From assembly GCA_037043015.1 (NCBI GenBank), contig CM073321.1:22193001-22257000 (forward strand): DNA of 64,000 nt. Reading direction: 5' to 3'. Source of the stretch: Bryum argenteum (taxonomy: Eukaryota; Streptophyta; Bryopsida; Bryales; Bryaceae). The notes beneath the pieces are model-generated. The model was not told the DNA's origin. It saw only the letters and a list, made by a program, of their open reading frames with translations, and searched no databases. Made by a program: the position numbers and the translations under genes. Positions within the stretch are counted from its first letter, which is position 1, and every line of letters starts with the position of its first letter. Below, piece by piece: positions 1 to 12,839 of the stretch.

Positions 1-140
1 GCAAGCACCTATACTTCGTGTTGGTATTGGTATGCAAATTTGATATTGATAGAGACCTCTTCATCCACGCGCCCACCTTCAGTTACAACAAGGTGAAAAT
101 GATTCTAGAGAGGGGAATCCTAGACCAAGTTAGAGAGTAG
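1..140 (+). pseudogene. 3' end of a Mutator-like (MULE) transposase gene
   Basis: The window opens inside a coding tail that reads CKHLYFVLVLVCKFDIDRD and ends at TAG 138-140. It matches the tail of the MULE copy at 49.9-52.9 kb (PCKHLYFITVLVCKFDPDAD, then a similar ending before its stop). The CKH triplet is the second half of a SWIM zinc finger, a domain usual near the C-terminus of plant MULE transposases. The rest of the gene lies to the left of the window, so its integrity is unknown. Confidence 0.7.
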
Positions 141-430
141 ACTACCCCAAGGTCACATAACGTAAACCAACATCCACATCTACCCATTCTACATGTTATC
201 CCTGTAATCGTGTGTTTTACACGTTATTTATCTTGATTTCAGCATTTTACAAAAGTCAATAAATGTATCTCTATTTACATAAACCTATGAGTTGCTTTAC
301 AAATTCGACTTATGATTTCACAGTTATAAGATACTAGTCTACTCTATACATTTGCAGAAAGTCGTTTAAGTCCACCCAAGTTTAGAATTTTTAACCTCAT
401 ATCCACGGGTTTAGGAACACTAAACTACGG
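141..430 (+). mobile_element. 3' flank of MULE copy, shared with 52.9-53.2 kb
   Basis: No coding sense. Scattered similarity to 52,917-53,210 continues after the stop codon: a stretch around CTACATGTTAT versus CTATATGTTAG, and near the end CTCATATCCACGGGTTT versus CTTATTTCCACGGGTTT. I read this as the 3' untranslated and terminal DNA of the element. A terminal inverted repeat could not be fixed. Confidence 0.45.
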
Positions 431-2415
431 TAATAAGAAAAAACAACGGTTTTCTTTAAAATCGAGTCCCCTTTGCCTTCCTTCTTGCATGCATGTGTGT
501 AGATTACATGCAAGTGACCGTGGTTTGTTTGTGTAGCCAAGACCGGACGAGGTTTTTGTAATTTTATGTTGTTGAATTTTGTGGTGGGCGGGTAACTTAG
601 TGAGCCGGCTGATCCGGACACGAAGTGGGGTTGTTGGCCATTTGGCCTAACCCACTTGTGTTGTAAATTGTGGGTGTTTTTGAAATTTTTGTACCAAGGG
701 GGTTTTTGGGGTTGGCTTGTGTTACCACTCAAATATTGAGCGTCAAGGGGGTCTCCCCCTTGCCTATTGTAGTCTTGGGAGATTGAAAGCAGATTACTAT
801 TTATAGCAATCTGTCATCTCTCACAAGGCGCCCGGTGAGTGTTTTTTACACTTCGTGCCCAACCCTAGTAGGAAGGGACACCGGCGTAGCCCTTGGGGGC
901 GAAAGTGAATTGTTCTCACCATTTGGGTGAAGATTCACTTGTGTTTAGGTTGGCAATCTTCCAACCGAAAGTAGAAATTCACCGTTGTTGGGTGACTTCT
1001 ATTTGTGTGTAGTAGCTATGTCTTTTCTGTAGGCTTTTTGATATATGGTGAGGACGATTTAATCACCGGCGTGGCCATTTTTATTGTTTGAAATCAAGAC
1101 CGTTGGCAGTGATGCCCCAACGGTTTTGAGTGGTTGTGTTTGTAGGTTGAACACACAGGTTGCCCATAATCCCGTCCATCGAGACTTTTGTAGTCCACCC
1201 TTTATTTTCCACTTAATCATTTGTATAATTCATTTGTAAACCTCTCGAGGGTCCGGAAGCCCAATTGGGAAATTGGGAAGTGGGTCGGGTGAAGCCGCCC
1301 ATTCAAGAACCGGCACGGGGTTCTTGAGTGGTTACCACTCCCAAGACGTGCGCCATCATGGTAAGGGGCGGAGGACCATTTGTGTTCACTTGTGGTAAAA
1401 AGCTTGTGTTAAAATTTAATTTATCAAGCCTAATTGAGGGTTTTCCTATGTTGTCCGGTTTTTTATTGGTCATTAGATCCTTGGAATTTAGCTTAGTAAC
1501 TTCTTGGTGTTTTTTAGGCTTCGTAATTCATAACGGTTTAACCAAAGAGCAAAGGAATTTAGGGGCTTGGTAAATGTCTAACCGGTGGAAGTACTTGTGA
1601 CCTTGTATGGTAAAAACCACATTGATCCGGGATCAATACTTCCCGCCCATGGAGGAAGTATGAGTGGGGGGACATGATAGTGCTGAGGCTTACTTGATAT
1701 TGGGAGCACAACCTGGTATCTTGATCATTATATCCTTCCGTGCTTATCAATTACTAAGGCACCGTGGGCTAAAGGCTCCGGCCCTCCCCTAGTAAATGCT
1801 GTACTTGCACGGTGATTAGGGAGAATTCAGTAAACGGCCGGGTAGGGGTGCAAGGCTACCATTCCCCCCCCCCCTTAGTGTTTGGGAACTCTTGGAGGAG
1901 GGCTTTTGCGGGCCCCGTTGATGATTGAGGTCTTTACCATACAAATTACTAGTTTAACTTCATTGTCTGATTATATTTGCTTAAGCGGGATGGGAGTTCA
2001 CACTTAGAGGTTGTATTCGTGGCCCATTACTGGGACCTATCAATTAGATTAGTCCGGAAATGCCGTGTTTTCCACCCACTAGTTAGTAGTGTGGTTTGTT
2101 TCCCCAAGCTTCCAAACTACCCTGGTTAAATCCCATTGATTGGGTGACATTGGCATTGAACTCTCCTATAGTTAAAATCCAATGACAACCAAAGGTGCAA
2201 GCACTAATGGTAACCCTCTGATCAAGGAGATCGTACCGTAATTCACCACCACATAGGGGTGCCGAAGGTAGATTTAGTCAATTAGAAGAAGTCCAACCCA
2301 AGGATCTGGAGGGTGGGACTTTAGGGTTAGAAAACTCCTCGGTTCCGGTGGTCCCAGTTGTTCCTATTCTCATGGCGCAACCGTTCAACCCAGGCGTCCC
2401 GGTACCCCTAGTTGT
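431..2415 (+). mobile_element. Retroelement-like DNA (possible LTR/leader and gag start)
   Basis: Two kb of moderately GC-rich DNA without a long reading frame. Near its right end the plus strand reads EEVQPKDLEGGTLGLENS followed by a Pro/Val-rich run, which resembles the start of a gag protein. Reading stops where copy A of the ParB/methylase-like gene begins near 2,415. A small hairpin CAAGGGGG-tct-CCCCCTTG lies at about 746-764. I could not pair two LTRs or find a primer-binding site. A gag C-terminal remnant at 53.4-54.3 kb may belong to a related family. The assignment is an inference. Confidence 0.3.
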
Positions 2416-5400
2416 GAGTCTGCAAAATTCAATACATGAGAGAGATTTAGAAAAACGTTGTAAATAATCATGAATGATGATTTGAATGCAGAATGAAGAC
2501 CATACCGCTTTCATGTAGGAGTTCGTCGAGGCCATCGGCATGGGATTATATCCTTACCAATCTTGCACTATTCGGAATTCGAAAGCCTTTGACTCGGCAT
2601 CCAGAGCTTTCTCGACTCGACGGTCCTTGCAATGCATTATAAGTATCGCACCCTCCTCTGTCAAGTTGTAGAAAGCAAAAAAGTACACACTCTGGAAGTA
2701 GCTCTTCTCTCGCTTGTTCCATGAAGGGATTTTAACGGGCGACACGTCACGCACGCGTAAGTTATCGGGAACGTCTGCGTAGATGAGATCTATGCCGGGT
2801 TGCGGGTGTTTTGTGCCCATCTCCTTACATGGGTACTTCCTGTCCTTGCCAATCTTTGAAAATCACTAAAAGTTAGACATGTGTCCTGAGCGATGTGTAC
2901 CAATCAAAAATTAAGAAAGAAAAGAATGTAATAAAAGATTTAAGACATAATGCCTTTCTGATGTGGTTGATGATGTCCATGACTTGCGTGTCTCAGTCTT
3001 TTGTTTCATGATCTGCCTTTTGAACAGAAGCTCCAATATCCCCTTTTTCAAGTACATTGGGAGAGGAATAGTAATCTAAGAAGACAAGCACTCTCCAGCA
3101 TGCTACGGTTTAAGAAATGAGAGTGAAGCAAACTTCTTTCCGGAGTTGTAGTCGACTGTGAAAGATTGAGGAGGAGACCCTGCATTCGTAAGAGCGCCTG
3201 CAGAAATCTGAGTCACTTGTCGACCTCGTCTACCTGCATTGTTCGTCGCTCCATGTGAAGCGTGAGTCAAATCAGCTACTTTTGGGCCAGCAATGTCTTG
3301 ATGGAGCGGACCAATTTCATCGGGTTCTTGTTGAAGATCAACTACAGGCTCCGCAGCACCGTTGCGTCGCTTTTTATTTGCTCTGGTTTTGGATTGTGCA
3401 TCCGGTGAAGGAGGTTCCGAGGGTGAGACAGGTGCGCTTGGTAAAATGGAGATGTCTTCGTCGTCATCGTCATCGATCTCCATAGGTGCATTGTCTGGTG
3501 CGTTTGAACTGAGGTTCCGAAGCGAATGTCTCTCTTCCTTGTGCACAAAGTTATCATTGCACTCAAGGAACCGACCACCGGTTAACAACTGGGAGTTGGA
3601 GAACCGTCTCTGTTGGGCTTCGGAAAAGTTGTTGTAGTCCACTTTTGAGGGATTGTTGTAACTGCAATCAAGTACAACCCGTTAGAAAAAGTACATAGTG
3701 AATGACGCAAGTATTGTAATGACAAAAGTTCAAAACAATATACCTGAGCTCAAAGAGAAGCCCGATGCAAAAATGCAAGCAACGTTTTATCCTTCATAGG
3801 GCGCTCTACAGGAAAGTGTACGGATTGACAAACATCATTTGGCGCATTCCACCATTGCAGCCACCTTCCTTTAAAATCAAAACATTGGTGGTGGCTACCA
3901 TGTGCAACCGTTCGATTGTCATATCGGGCTTCAGGTTTTGGCTGTAGTGAGAATAAATCTGCACATAGAACAAATCAAAGTAGTTCATTTCAGTACTAAT
4001 CAATAACAATATTGAAGCTTAGAAGAACTAAATAGACGGAATTGTTTACCTCTTTTGGGAATACTTTCCCAAGTTTGTTACTGGCCACAGCAACCATCTT
4101 GTCGAACTATTTGCCACGAAGTGATTTGATTTCTGCTTTGATGGCGTTATCCATGGCACTCCAAACTCCTGGCCCTGTTTGCTTTTCTTTAGGACTGCAG
4201 GCGTAGTAAGTAGCTTCGGCATTATCCGATGCTTTCGCTAACCTCCTCTACATGGCATAGAAGTAGTAGTAAGAAATTGTAATGAAATGAGTACAAGATG
4301 GGAGTGTTTAGTACATATAAAGATGTCTTACCGCATATAAGAACTTGACGAAGACGCCCACTGTGATAGGATACCATGTTTCCTTTTTTGCTTTAGCTTT
4401 TTTGCAAATTTGGTAATCCTCTGGAGTAATGAGATCCTTGAAATCTTCAAGTTTCAACTTCCCAAACTTCCTCATGCGTTGCAGTTTTGCACATAAACTG
4501 TCTTCGACATGGTCATGTTCGGTAGACCTATATAGCGGAAATAGAGATGAGAATATGTCGAGGTTGCAAAGAATTGAAATGAAATGAATCAAAAAAATGT
4601 ATCAAGTACTTACCAATTTATGTCATTCATAGCGTCAAGAAGGAGACTGCTTTCTCCGCGAGCATCGAGTACGATGCAATCAACTGAGATGTACCATGAT
4701 GGATCCATCTGGTGGTACCTCTCTATGTGACGCATCCACGCCGTCACATGATGGTTACCTTCGTATATGTAGAAGTATTTGCCACTGAGATGATGAAGAT
4801 CAGGATCCGACATCAAAGTCTTCTCGAACTCTTCATTTGCATCTCTCTATAGCGGATTCTCCCACACACCATCTCCTGCATCAACCTTTTTTTCTCTTCC
4901 TTTCCTATCGAATGGAGATACATACATTACCCAATCTCCTTCTCGGTAACCTTTATTGAACTCGTTCTCGAGTTTCTAGACATCTTGTTTGGAGATAGGT
5001 CGAACCTTTGGGTAACACACCAAGCGACACAATGGAATGAGCATTCGAGACTTCTTAACAGGTTTGTATCGGAATCTGTTGATGATCCCGTTTGAATCAC
5101 TTTTGTGAATCATCCGCATCTCGTTCGCACTCCAATCTGGGTCTTTGTTTTTGAGATGAGGAGGCATGTGAACGATGTTGACGTTAACACTCCTAGGCAA
5201 CGTAGATTTTTCATCATAGGAAGAGGACTCGTGTCTTTCAGTATCTTGCACAGTTTCGGGAGGAGGTTCGCTTGCGAAAGGAACATCATGCCGAACTGCA
5301 GAGCCCATGCCTTCAATTTCTTGTGGTGCGACTCTACTATCATCTCCTTGACTTGATAGATCATGTTGAGGAGGCAACGAAGCTTCTACGTCTTGAAAAG

Positions 5401-7325
5401 AACGTACATTGGATATTCTCATCTGACAAACCAGTATACTAAATACAACACCGCAGAAAAAGAATAAGAATAAGTGAAAAAAATAATAACTTTAGATTCA
5501 AATTTGAAGCCGTTATAATGATGAAAAATATATATGAATCAAATAATCTTATCATGAACCTATTTCAATTTCAACTTTGCTGCAAGTTGAGGTGAATGAT
5601 GAGGTGCAAGTCTAGCTAATATCTTTGCTTTGTTACAACGTGCTTTCGTTTGAATGTGATAGTTGTGCATGTAACTTGCACGTGCAATCCGATCAACGTC
5701 TACACTTGAAGTGCAACGGACAGGAGAGGCAAGGGAGTTGATCACAGGAACCACAGACACTTCTAGTTCTAAACGTTGAAATTCCACTACTGCGTGAACA
5801 CGCTTTCTCATTGCGGATAGGTCGCTACCAGCATCTGAATCCTCCTCCTGAGTTACTTTGTTCTTCTTAAAAGGGTCCTGCAATTCCACTCGAGTGAGTT
5901 GGGAAGCAAAAAAATAACAACAATTCAAATACAAAAAACCTCGTTAATTATCAAATTATTTCAATGTGCATTTCTTATAAAGGTGTCTTTCTACATACCA
6001 CTCAAACCAATTTTTTCTATTTACATTCAAGCTATGAGGACTAACCAAATTAAGCAGAATGTACGTTAAGCCCCACACTATACTTCTAACGGGTTCAATA
6101 AATAGAGAGTACAGCCACTCCTTCAGCCATACATATACTGATCAAAAAAAGAATGGAAAAATTATTCCGTCAAAAAAATAAATTATTCTGGATAATATCT
6201 ACACTCAAAGAATTAGAAAAAATAACGATGTAACCGCAGTCTCCTGACAATCTCCTCAGCAGTCGCATCCCAAGTCAGAGGCAGGGCCTGAATAGCAGGA
6301 CGCCGTGGCAAAGACGGAGAGCGAGGAATAAAGATTCAACAGCGATAATTAAACGAGAAAGAGAAAAATATAGGACCATAAGAATCCTGCTAACACCCTC
6401 CCAGAGCTGCTGTGCCGCAGGTCAGGCTCACACTCAAGGTATTCAATCGAAAAAAAGAAGGTGACACCGCGATCTACTGGACATCTCCTCGGCTGTGGCA
6501 GCCAAAGTGAAAGGCGGGGTCTGAATCGGGTAGCTCTTGTTGCAACAGGGGGACGCCGTGCCAAAGACGGAGAGCCAGGAGAACGAATTTAACACCATGA
6601 ATTACACGGGAAAGAGAAACAAGAAGGACCAATTGAGGGATCCTGTGATCATCGTCCTAGACCTGCGGTGCCGCAGGTCGGGCTCGCAGTCAAAGAATTC
6701 AATAAAAAATAATAATTTGACACCGCAATCTCCTGGTTATCTCCTCGGCTGTGCCCGCTAAAGTCATAGGCAGGGCCTCAACAGCAAGAATTACACGGGA
6801 AAGAGAAACAAGAAGGACCAAACGAGGGATCCTGTGATCACTGTCCTAGAGCTGCGGTGCCGCGGGTTAGGCTCACAATCAAGAAATTCAGTCAAAAAGA
6901 AATTTGATACCGCGATCTCCATCACATCTCCTGGGCTGTGGTCGCCAAAGTCATAGGCAAGGCCCGAATGGGCAAGCTCCGGCCGCAACAGCAGGACGCC
7001 CTGCCGAAGAAGGAGAGAGAGGTTTGACGCCTCCTCCCTCCTACGATTCTAAACCTCAACAATTTGCAATTTCAAGCATTAAATATATTGACAAGTAGCG
7101 GATTGAGTACATGATGAAGCAGGTGATTCTTACCTTGAAGTCCTTCGAGTAGAACGCCTCCAATTCCGCACGAGTCTTGATTTTTTCTCCGGGGGCGTAA
7201 TAGTGAGCCTTGTAAAACTCTGCAAAGAGGCTGGAATCTAAATTGGAACTCACATTTTCTAAATTCATGTCGCCGTTCTCTTCTCCATGGACCATTGTCA
7301 CCTCCTCCTCCACTAAGTTCGCCAT
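2416..7325 (-). pseudogene. ParB-like / DNA-methylase-like gene, copy A (broken)
   Basis: Exons can be chained with good GT..AG signals: 7325-7134 (starts MANLVEEEVTMVHGEE), 5877-5560, 5422-4614, 4529-4333, 4242-4053, about 3960-3750, 3661-3107, then 2850-2500. Exon 3 holds YIYEGNHHVTAW followed by VDCIVLDARGESSLLLDAM, the layout of a ParB/DGQHR-type motif (GNHR, beta strand, then a helix). The last exon reads IDLIYADVPDNL, SWN, then a hydrophobic strand ILIMHC, in the order of a DNA N4/N6 methylase motif IV region; the catalytic DPPY is replaced by DVPD. Copy C (34.6-36.9 kb) matches this exon. In-frame stops sit at 4976-4978, near 4850, near 4110, at 2554-2556 and elsewhere, so it is not functional as read. 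The final FxGxG-type exon seen in copy C is missing. Both domain calls are by eye. Confidence 0.55.
6232..7025. repeat. Four-unit tandem repeat with palindrome in intron 1 of copy A
   Basis: Units start with ACCGC(A/G)(A/G)TCT at 6232, 6466, 6722 and 6909, giving lengths of 234, 256, 187 and about 115 bases. Units 2 and 3 share GGAAAGAGAAACAAGAAGG and GGGATCCTGTGATCA. The first three units carry a two-base-spaced palindrome: ACCTGCGG-TG-CCGCAGGT perfect at 6661-6678, with one or two changes at 6405-6422 and 6850-6867. The array fills most of the proposed first intron of the ParB/methylase-like gene. Confidence 0.75.
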
Positions 7326-7329
7326 ATCT

Positions 7330-8240
7330 TCTTCTTCTTCGAAAATCGCTCCTCCTTCCTACACAATGTAAGGAAAAGCGGTGATTCTTAAAAACATCAC
7401 GTGTAAGACAACCCTTATCTTGGATTGCGAACTTCAACATACTATTTCTAATGTCAACAGCTATTGCCATATCCTCTTGTCAGTGCTTTTTACTGTCTGT
7501 TTACAAAATAAGAGCCTGCTAAAGCTGTATTGTTAAACTAGGGCTGCCTCTTCGCCAAAGTACAACTTAGGGTTTACTAATTGCCGTAATGGCCGAACAA
7601 AGAATCGGCGTCCTCACAATCGCAGGTCTTACAATCGGCGCTCTAATAATCGGCGCCGTCACGATCGACCTAATGGAGTCACAGACTTTGCCGGAGGAGG
7701 GAGCCGGACTCTCCATGGTCTGTCCCTCGTTGCGCCCCCTCCGGCCACTGTCCCACGATCTACACGGCCATCCCGCCCATCCCGACCTATGACCGCCCTA
7801 TGCCTGGTCCGGCATATACCTTGTCACCGGCCGATAACTGGTCTTTTCCGAGTCCGCCCATTTCGCCTATACTAAAACCGACCTGGATCCGCCATTCCTT
7901 CTGCTTCCTAAAAATTGCAGAAACAACTCCTTATCATCTTCAATAAACATCTTCCTTTCAGTTCTGGGTAGTACTGAAATGGGCATCTCATTTTGTCACA
8001 TCTTCCCGTTCCCTCTTTCTAAACTAATCAGCCTGCCAATTCCACCACCGGCGGTTTCATGCATCAGCAAAATACGAGAAGCTCCATTTCAATAATGTCG
8101 TTCTCCCGCTCGAAGAGCCGGAGGTCATAGAACTCATAAGAGCCAGGGGTCATGGAGTCGCATGCGCAGTACAAAACGCCGGATTCAGAATGCCTTTCCT
8201 ACCCTTACTCGGTGCTTTCCTTACTCTTACCCAATGCCGT
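7330..8240. other. No gene recognised
   Basis: Probable promoter side of copy A (minus strand) followed by unassigned DNA. A 67-residue plus-strand frame at 7589-7792 has a short imperfect repeat (ATCGGCG...) and no recognisable domain, so I do not call it a gene. Confidence 0.4.
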
Positions 8241-8245
8241 AGTTT

Positions 8246-8329
8246 GAAATTGGAACCCGCAATTACGAACTTGAGACCCGCAAGTACGAACTTTGGACCC
8301 GCAAGTACGAAATTCGGACCCCTAATTGA
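8246..8329. repeat. 21-bp minisatellite, four units
   Basis: Consecutive 21-base units beginning GAAnTTnGnACCCGCAA at 8246, 8267, 8288 and 8309; the last unit is diverged. Seen directly. Confidence 0.85.
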
Positions 8330-8670
8330 AAATTAAACAAATAAAATTATTTTTTTCATTTTGTGCCAAAATTATACGTTTCTTTCCTATCTTTATCATT
8401 GATTATGGTTTTCCCCAAATGAAGATTCCCAACCATGCAATCGTGGAAAACTGTTTTAACATTCACATGGGAATCATAAGACACTCGATTATTTTGTTCC
8501 ACGAAACCCTTACATTCAAATCATTGTCTCCTACATTTGTATATGGATGTTACATACAATTCATTCCACTATCAAAACAATATTTGCACTACAAAATCAC
8601 TATAAAATATATTACTTACTCTTGAGTCAAAATATATCATGATACCCTCTTAAATACATATAAAATATCA
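8330..8670. other. AT-rich spacer, no gene seen
   Basis: A 99-residue plus-strand frame at 8326-8625 is Phe/Ile/His-rich with no domain, as expected by chance in AT-rich DNA. Confidence 0.4.
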
Positions 8671-8673
8671 AAA

Positions 8674-9412
8674 CTACATCGAACTGAAGAAGGAATTCTT
8701 GTTGATTGTATACTTAACCAATCCTAGGTCCTCCCAGTAAACCAGGAAGTAGGGTTTCTCATGTACCTCCTCTAATTCTTTGGCACTTGTCTTAAATCCA
8801 ATTGCTACATCAATCTGTGTCCCCTAATGAGAAGAGGCATCTACTCTCTCACCCATATCAGTGACTCTTTTCTCTTCAAAAGTTGCTGCTTCATCTCCTG
8901 ATCCATCGTCTTCCTCTTCCAATCCTATGCGATCCTGCAAACAACACATGTTGTTATTAATCCATATACGTATTTGGGAATATGTTGACCTTTACGAAAA
9001 TCCACAAAATTGTATCATAGACTACTTCATTACCTCATTTGTAGAGTCCACACCTCCATCGTCATGCCCATCCACGCAAACAGTCTCGCTAGACGTCCTG
9101 AACTGCCTGCTTCGCCCTTCCTCCTCCTCTTCTTCACCTTCATCCGTCTCCACACTCTCTAGGACACTCTCGAGTTTAAGCAAGCGCATCTTGATAGTCC
9201 GCCTAAATGGTGGTAGCACATCATCGTCGATCAATAAATCGTACCCGTTTGGCTCCTGATCATCGCCGCTTGAGCTTCTCCCATCACGCTTCCGCAAAGC
9301 ACTATGCCTCTGTGCTTTACAAATTAGTGAACTTCGTACCACCCCTCTGCTTCTTCTTTCTCTAACCTATTTCCTTTCCCCTCTCACTACCACTAGCGGT
9401 TTCGGCCATGCT
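8674..9412 (-). pseudogene. Unknown acidic protein gene, exon-like remnant
   Basis: On the minus strand an ATG at 9412 opens MAETASGSEGKGNRLEKEE but stops after 27 codons. A shifted frame from 9342 gives an Arg/Ser then Asp/Glu-rich stretch ending STNE with a donor GTAATG at 9033. After an acceptor (TTTGCAG) the frame resumes at 8934 with DRIGLEEEDDGSGDEA, meets one in-frame TAG near 8826, and runs on through KPYFLVYWEDLGLVKYTI to a stop at 8674-8676. The layout (MA... start, acidic linkers) resembles the first exons of copy A, so it may be the 5' end of a related gene, but I do not recognise a domain. Confidence 0.35.
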
Positions 9413-9419
9413 GCTTGCA

Positions 9420-9900
9420 ATGAGATAACTTCTGACACGTTCCACCTAACGAGTCCAAAAGTTCTCGCTGCAAATGAAGAGGTCAAACTATGAGTTTCAA
9501 CTCCATTATATAAGTTCCTCCATGCGGCTAAGAAACCCTAATCAGCCAACGCGTATTCCCTAACATCCCGCTATCACCGTGTCTGACAAACCAAAATAAG
9601 CTAACTTCTGAACGCATCTATTATCTAACTAAATCTCTGACAATGACTGCCGTTGTCACTTTACCTTCTACACCTACTTATTTTATCAACGAATCTAATA
9701 TTTTTTAATCGTAAATACTTAATGCAATTTTGTCAGATAAGATAATTTAAGTATTCTAGGTAATGTGCTTTCAAATCATCATGCTCACAATTTAGAGTAT
9801 TGGGAATCTGTACGTTTTATTAAAAGAAATTACGTCTAATATGTATTCAATACGTATGCAAACACCGTACACCAATGTCTCGTATTTGAACACTGGAAAC
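9420..9900. other. AT-rich spacer, no gene recognised
   Basis: Lies between a minus-strand remnant and the MULE fragment. A short frame near 9643 (MTAVVTLPSTPTYFIN) could be a first exon of the MULE gene, but this is not supported further. Confidence 0.3.
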
Positions 9901-9904
9901 GCAC

Positions 9905-10930
9905 GTGAGACTCTCTTTCTCCGCGCACTTCTTGATGTTGTCTTCTTCGCCTTCGTCTATCATGGCATCCTCTACTCCCTTACCTCCCGCTGCAGACGTC
10001 ATTGCCATTAGGTCTGAAGACTTAAGTCCCTCCATCTGCAATCCTCTGGGGGTGGAGGGGGTGGCAGAAGTCACACTGTCTTGGCTAGCAATTTGTTTCG
10101 GGTTTGATGAGTCCTCTCTCTGGTTAGAGAATCAGGTCTTAGATCCAAACACTAATCTTGTCGAGTACTCTGTCCTTGTCGAACCAGTCGCCCTAGAGAG
10201 TAACACTAAAATGTATAAGCTACGGCCTAGACAGTATCGACTGTTCGGCTTGACAGAGTCCGTCATGAACGCCTCCACCGTCCTCCTCACTCCTCGTAGT
10301 TCTTCTACCATCTCCACACTTGTTCCAGTTCTTGCTCGCGTCAAGGTCGAACCCGGACTCAAAGTCCGAATTGATATTTCTGATTCATCTGACGATGAAA
10401 GAAAATCGTCCATCCAGTCTCGTCGACTATCATCAAATCTGCCTCCCCCCTCCTCTGGTTCCGAACACAGTCTGAAAACCACCCCCTCCTCTCTTCCCGT
10501 GTCAAATGTCGTAAAACCTAAAAACATTCTTTCCTAGCTCTGTAGACTCGGTAGTATGTCTCGCAACAAAACTATACTCAAAAAAATTGATTTCCATTCT
10601 ATTCGTACTTACAGCATTTCTTTCCTGCCTCCCACTTTCAATGGTGATGTCTTGTACATTCTCCCTCTTGTTCTACCAACTACTGCTGTCAAGGTAGCCA
10701 AATCCATGGAAGGGATGGACAAAAGATACGACAGTCATGTGTGGACCAGGACAATGACTACTAACATCAGTAAAAACCTCAGTTTGTCATTCCGCTACTC
10801 TAACTTTGTAGGTCATCTTCAATGCCACAATGGAACTGCGGCTTCTTGCTACGACCTAACCGCAGAGCACAGGTGAATGAGGTGGAGTTCGAGGGCTTTA
10901 TGAAGGACCCCTTTGAGAGCCTGAATCCCA
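9905..10930 (+). pseudogene. MULE transposase N-terminal fragment (copy 4)
   Basis: One frame runs from 9905 (first ATG 9962, MASSTPLPPAADVIAI) through an in-frame TAG at 10535-10537 to 10876, then similarity continues in another frame (VNEVEFEGFMKD). It parallels the N-terminal part of the copy at 45.35 kb: a beta-rich domain (MYKLRPRQYRLFG versus VWVLKPTTYCIIG), an acidic DISDSSDDE linker, and a metal-binding-like region GMDKRYDSHVW...FVGHLQCHN versus GMDKSHDGHVW...CAGHLRCEN. The DDE core and SWIM finger are absent. The protein would be the DNA-binding part of a cut-and-paste transposase. The fragment is dead. Confidence 0.55.
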
Positions 10931-12440
10931 GTGTCCCGGTTTATAAGCCACAAGTTTGGGCCGTGGGGGTGGAGTGCAACACAATTTGGCCTTCCAAGCA
11001 ACAGACTCCACTTTCACATATAGTATACAATGCAAGACAAATTCAAGTGAAGAAGTAAACAAGCAAGGATTCTACCCTTCACGCAAGCTAGAACATTCAG
11101 CCTTGACCAAGTCCCAAAGTCTGCCCTAGGAGGCTCAAGAAGCTCGCAAGTGACCACCTAGGGCCCTTCTTAACCTTGGCAAGATGACCTAAGAAAAATT
11201 CAGCAGCGCTTCCGCGTTCCGCTGAAAACCCTCAGATTCTAATCCAACAAACACACAATGATCAACCCTTAATGACCGGGGTGATTTGGACAGCGCTTCC
11301 GCACCTAATCCATGCCCCGTACCATTAAGAGTACAAATCAGCAATTAAATCAAACAAAACACGCACACCCATACACAACATGCAATCAGCCCGCCACACA
11401 TTCAACCAAAACATCCATGAATATTTTTTGGTGGCAAATTAGCCTTGCCTTTATCTTGTTTCACAAAATTGAATCCTAACTATTGAAGTTACACCAAGCC
11501 CAAGCCAAGAATTCTTTAACGATGAAAAAGCTCCCTGTGAAGGTGCGGCTGCTACGGCCGTTGCTGGGCCGAATCAGCCGTCGAGGTCGACCTCGGCGAG
11601 CTGCTGGCTCCGATGCCGGCCTCCATCGAGCTGCTGGTGTCCAGCCTCCGATTGCCGTCAAGCTGTTGGGCTGGTGTCGCCCCGCCTTCCGCCGTCGTCC
11701 GGCTGGTGTCACCGCCGATAAGCTAGCGGTGTCGCCGTCGCTGGCGGGGTTGCCGGCCCTCTCCTCCAATCTCTCACTCGTGGTGCCAACCCTCGTGCTG
11801 CCGTGCTTCCGCTGCCTCGTGATCGCTCTGTCTCCCTTGTGGTGCCGACCTACGGTGCCGCTGCTGCCGGCTGATGTTGCTTCGTTCTCCTGCGCCGGCG
11901 CCGACCCTCGTCCTGCTGTATTGCTGCTGCCTCGTGATCTGTCGGCGCTTGTCAATGTCGGCCGTGTTGCCTCCAACTCCGTCCCTGCTGGCTCGATGGT
12001 ACCTTTGGCGCTGCTGCCGGCGTTCGCCGACCAGCTCTTGCCGATGCTCTCCGGCCTTGGCGCGTCGGCTTTGGCTGTTGCCGAATGGGCTGCCTTTGTC
12101 TTGATCCTTGGCGATCCACTTCTCCTTCGGAGCCTCCTTCTTGATCACTCCTCCAATCCTGTTCTGCCGGCATTGCTGCTGTCGAGCCGGCTCCACCCTG
12201 CTCTTTGTCCTCAGATCTAGTCACAGACAAAAAAAAGCCACCTGAAAAACCCTCTCTCTCTTCTCCCAAAATTCACGCGTACCAACCAAAAAGCATAAAC
12301 CTTAACTCTCACACATGCACACTTTCCCAAAAACATGCCACTGACACGTGACCCAAAAAACAATCTAGATCTCCCCGCACGCACACTCCTTCCACACAAA
12401 AAACATAGAACCCTAACTCCCACTTTCTCTCCCTAGTTGG
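10931..12440. other. GC-rich segment, possibly retroelement-derived
   Basis: Sharp rise in GC from about 11,520 to 12,210, giving long overlapping frames on both strands (245 residues plus, 166 and 140 residues minus) that are Ala/Arg/Pro/Leu-rich without motifs. Such mirror frames are expected from GC bias. The phrase CAGCGCTTCCGC occurs twice (near 11,204 and 11,293). I see no gene I would defend. Confidence 0.35.
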
Positions 12441-12784
12441 ACAGGATTGCTACGATGCGTGCAGTGAGCAGATTTCCATGAGCGGTGAGCAGACTTTCAT
12501 GAGCGGTGGGCCAATTTTCGTGAGTGATTTTCCATTTTTAGAGGGAAGTTTTGACTTAGGTTGGGCCAAATTATTTGGACCACATATGAGGGTCCTTCAA
12601 TTTACTTAGAATAAATTAGACGTTGCTCCAATTTGGGTGGATTAATTAACAATTTGATGACAAAGAGTTTTGGAGAAGGAGTGTGTATAACCGTGCTTTA
12701 GCCTTTAGTGTGCTTATGGCTGTGAAATATTACGGTTTTAAGTTAGAACATCTCTTACTATGTTTTCTCGAAATTAAGGTGACG

Positions 12785-12839
<55 letters not shown>

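Noticed and set aside
3255..3642. Plus-strand frames of 76-91 residues opposite copy A
   Set aside because: They are antisense shadows of the Asp/Glu- and Ser/Pro-rich exon on the minus strand.
11476..12269. Long overlapping frames on both strands (245, 166, 140 and 105 residues)
   Set aside because: GC-rich low-complexity DNA gives mirror frames; no motifs or splice context.
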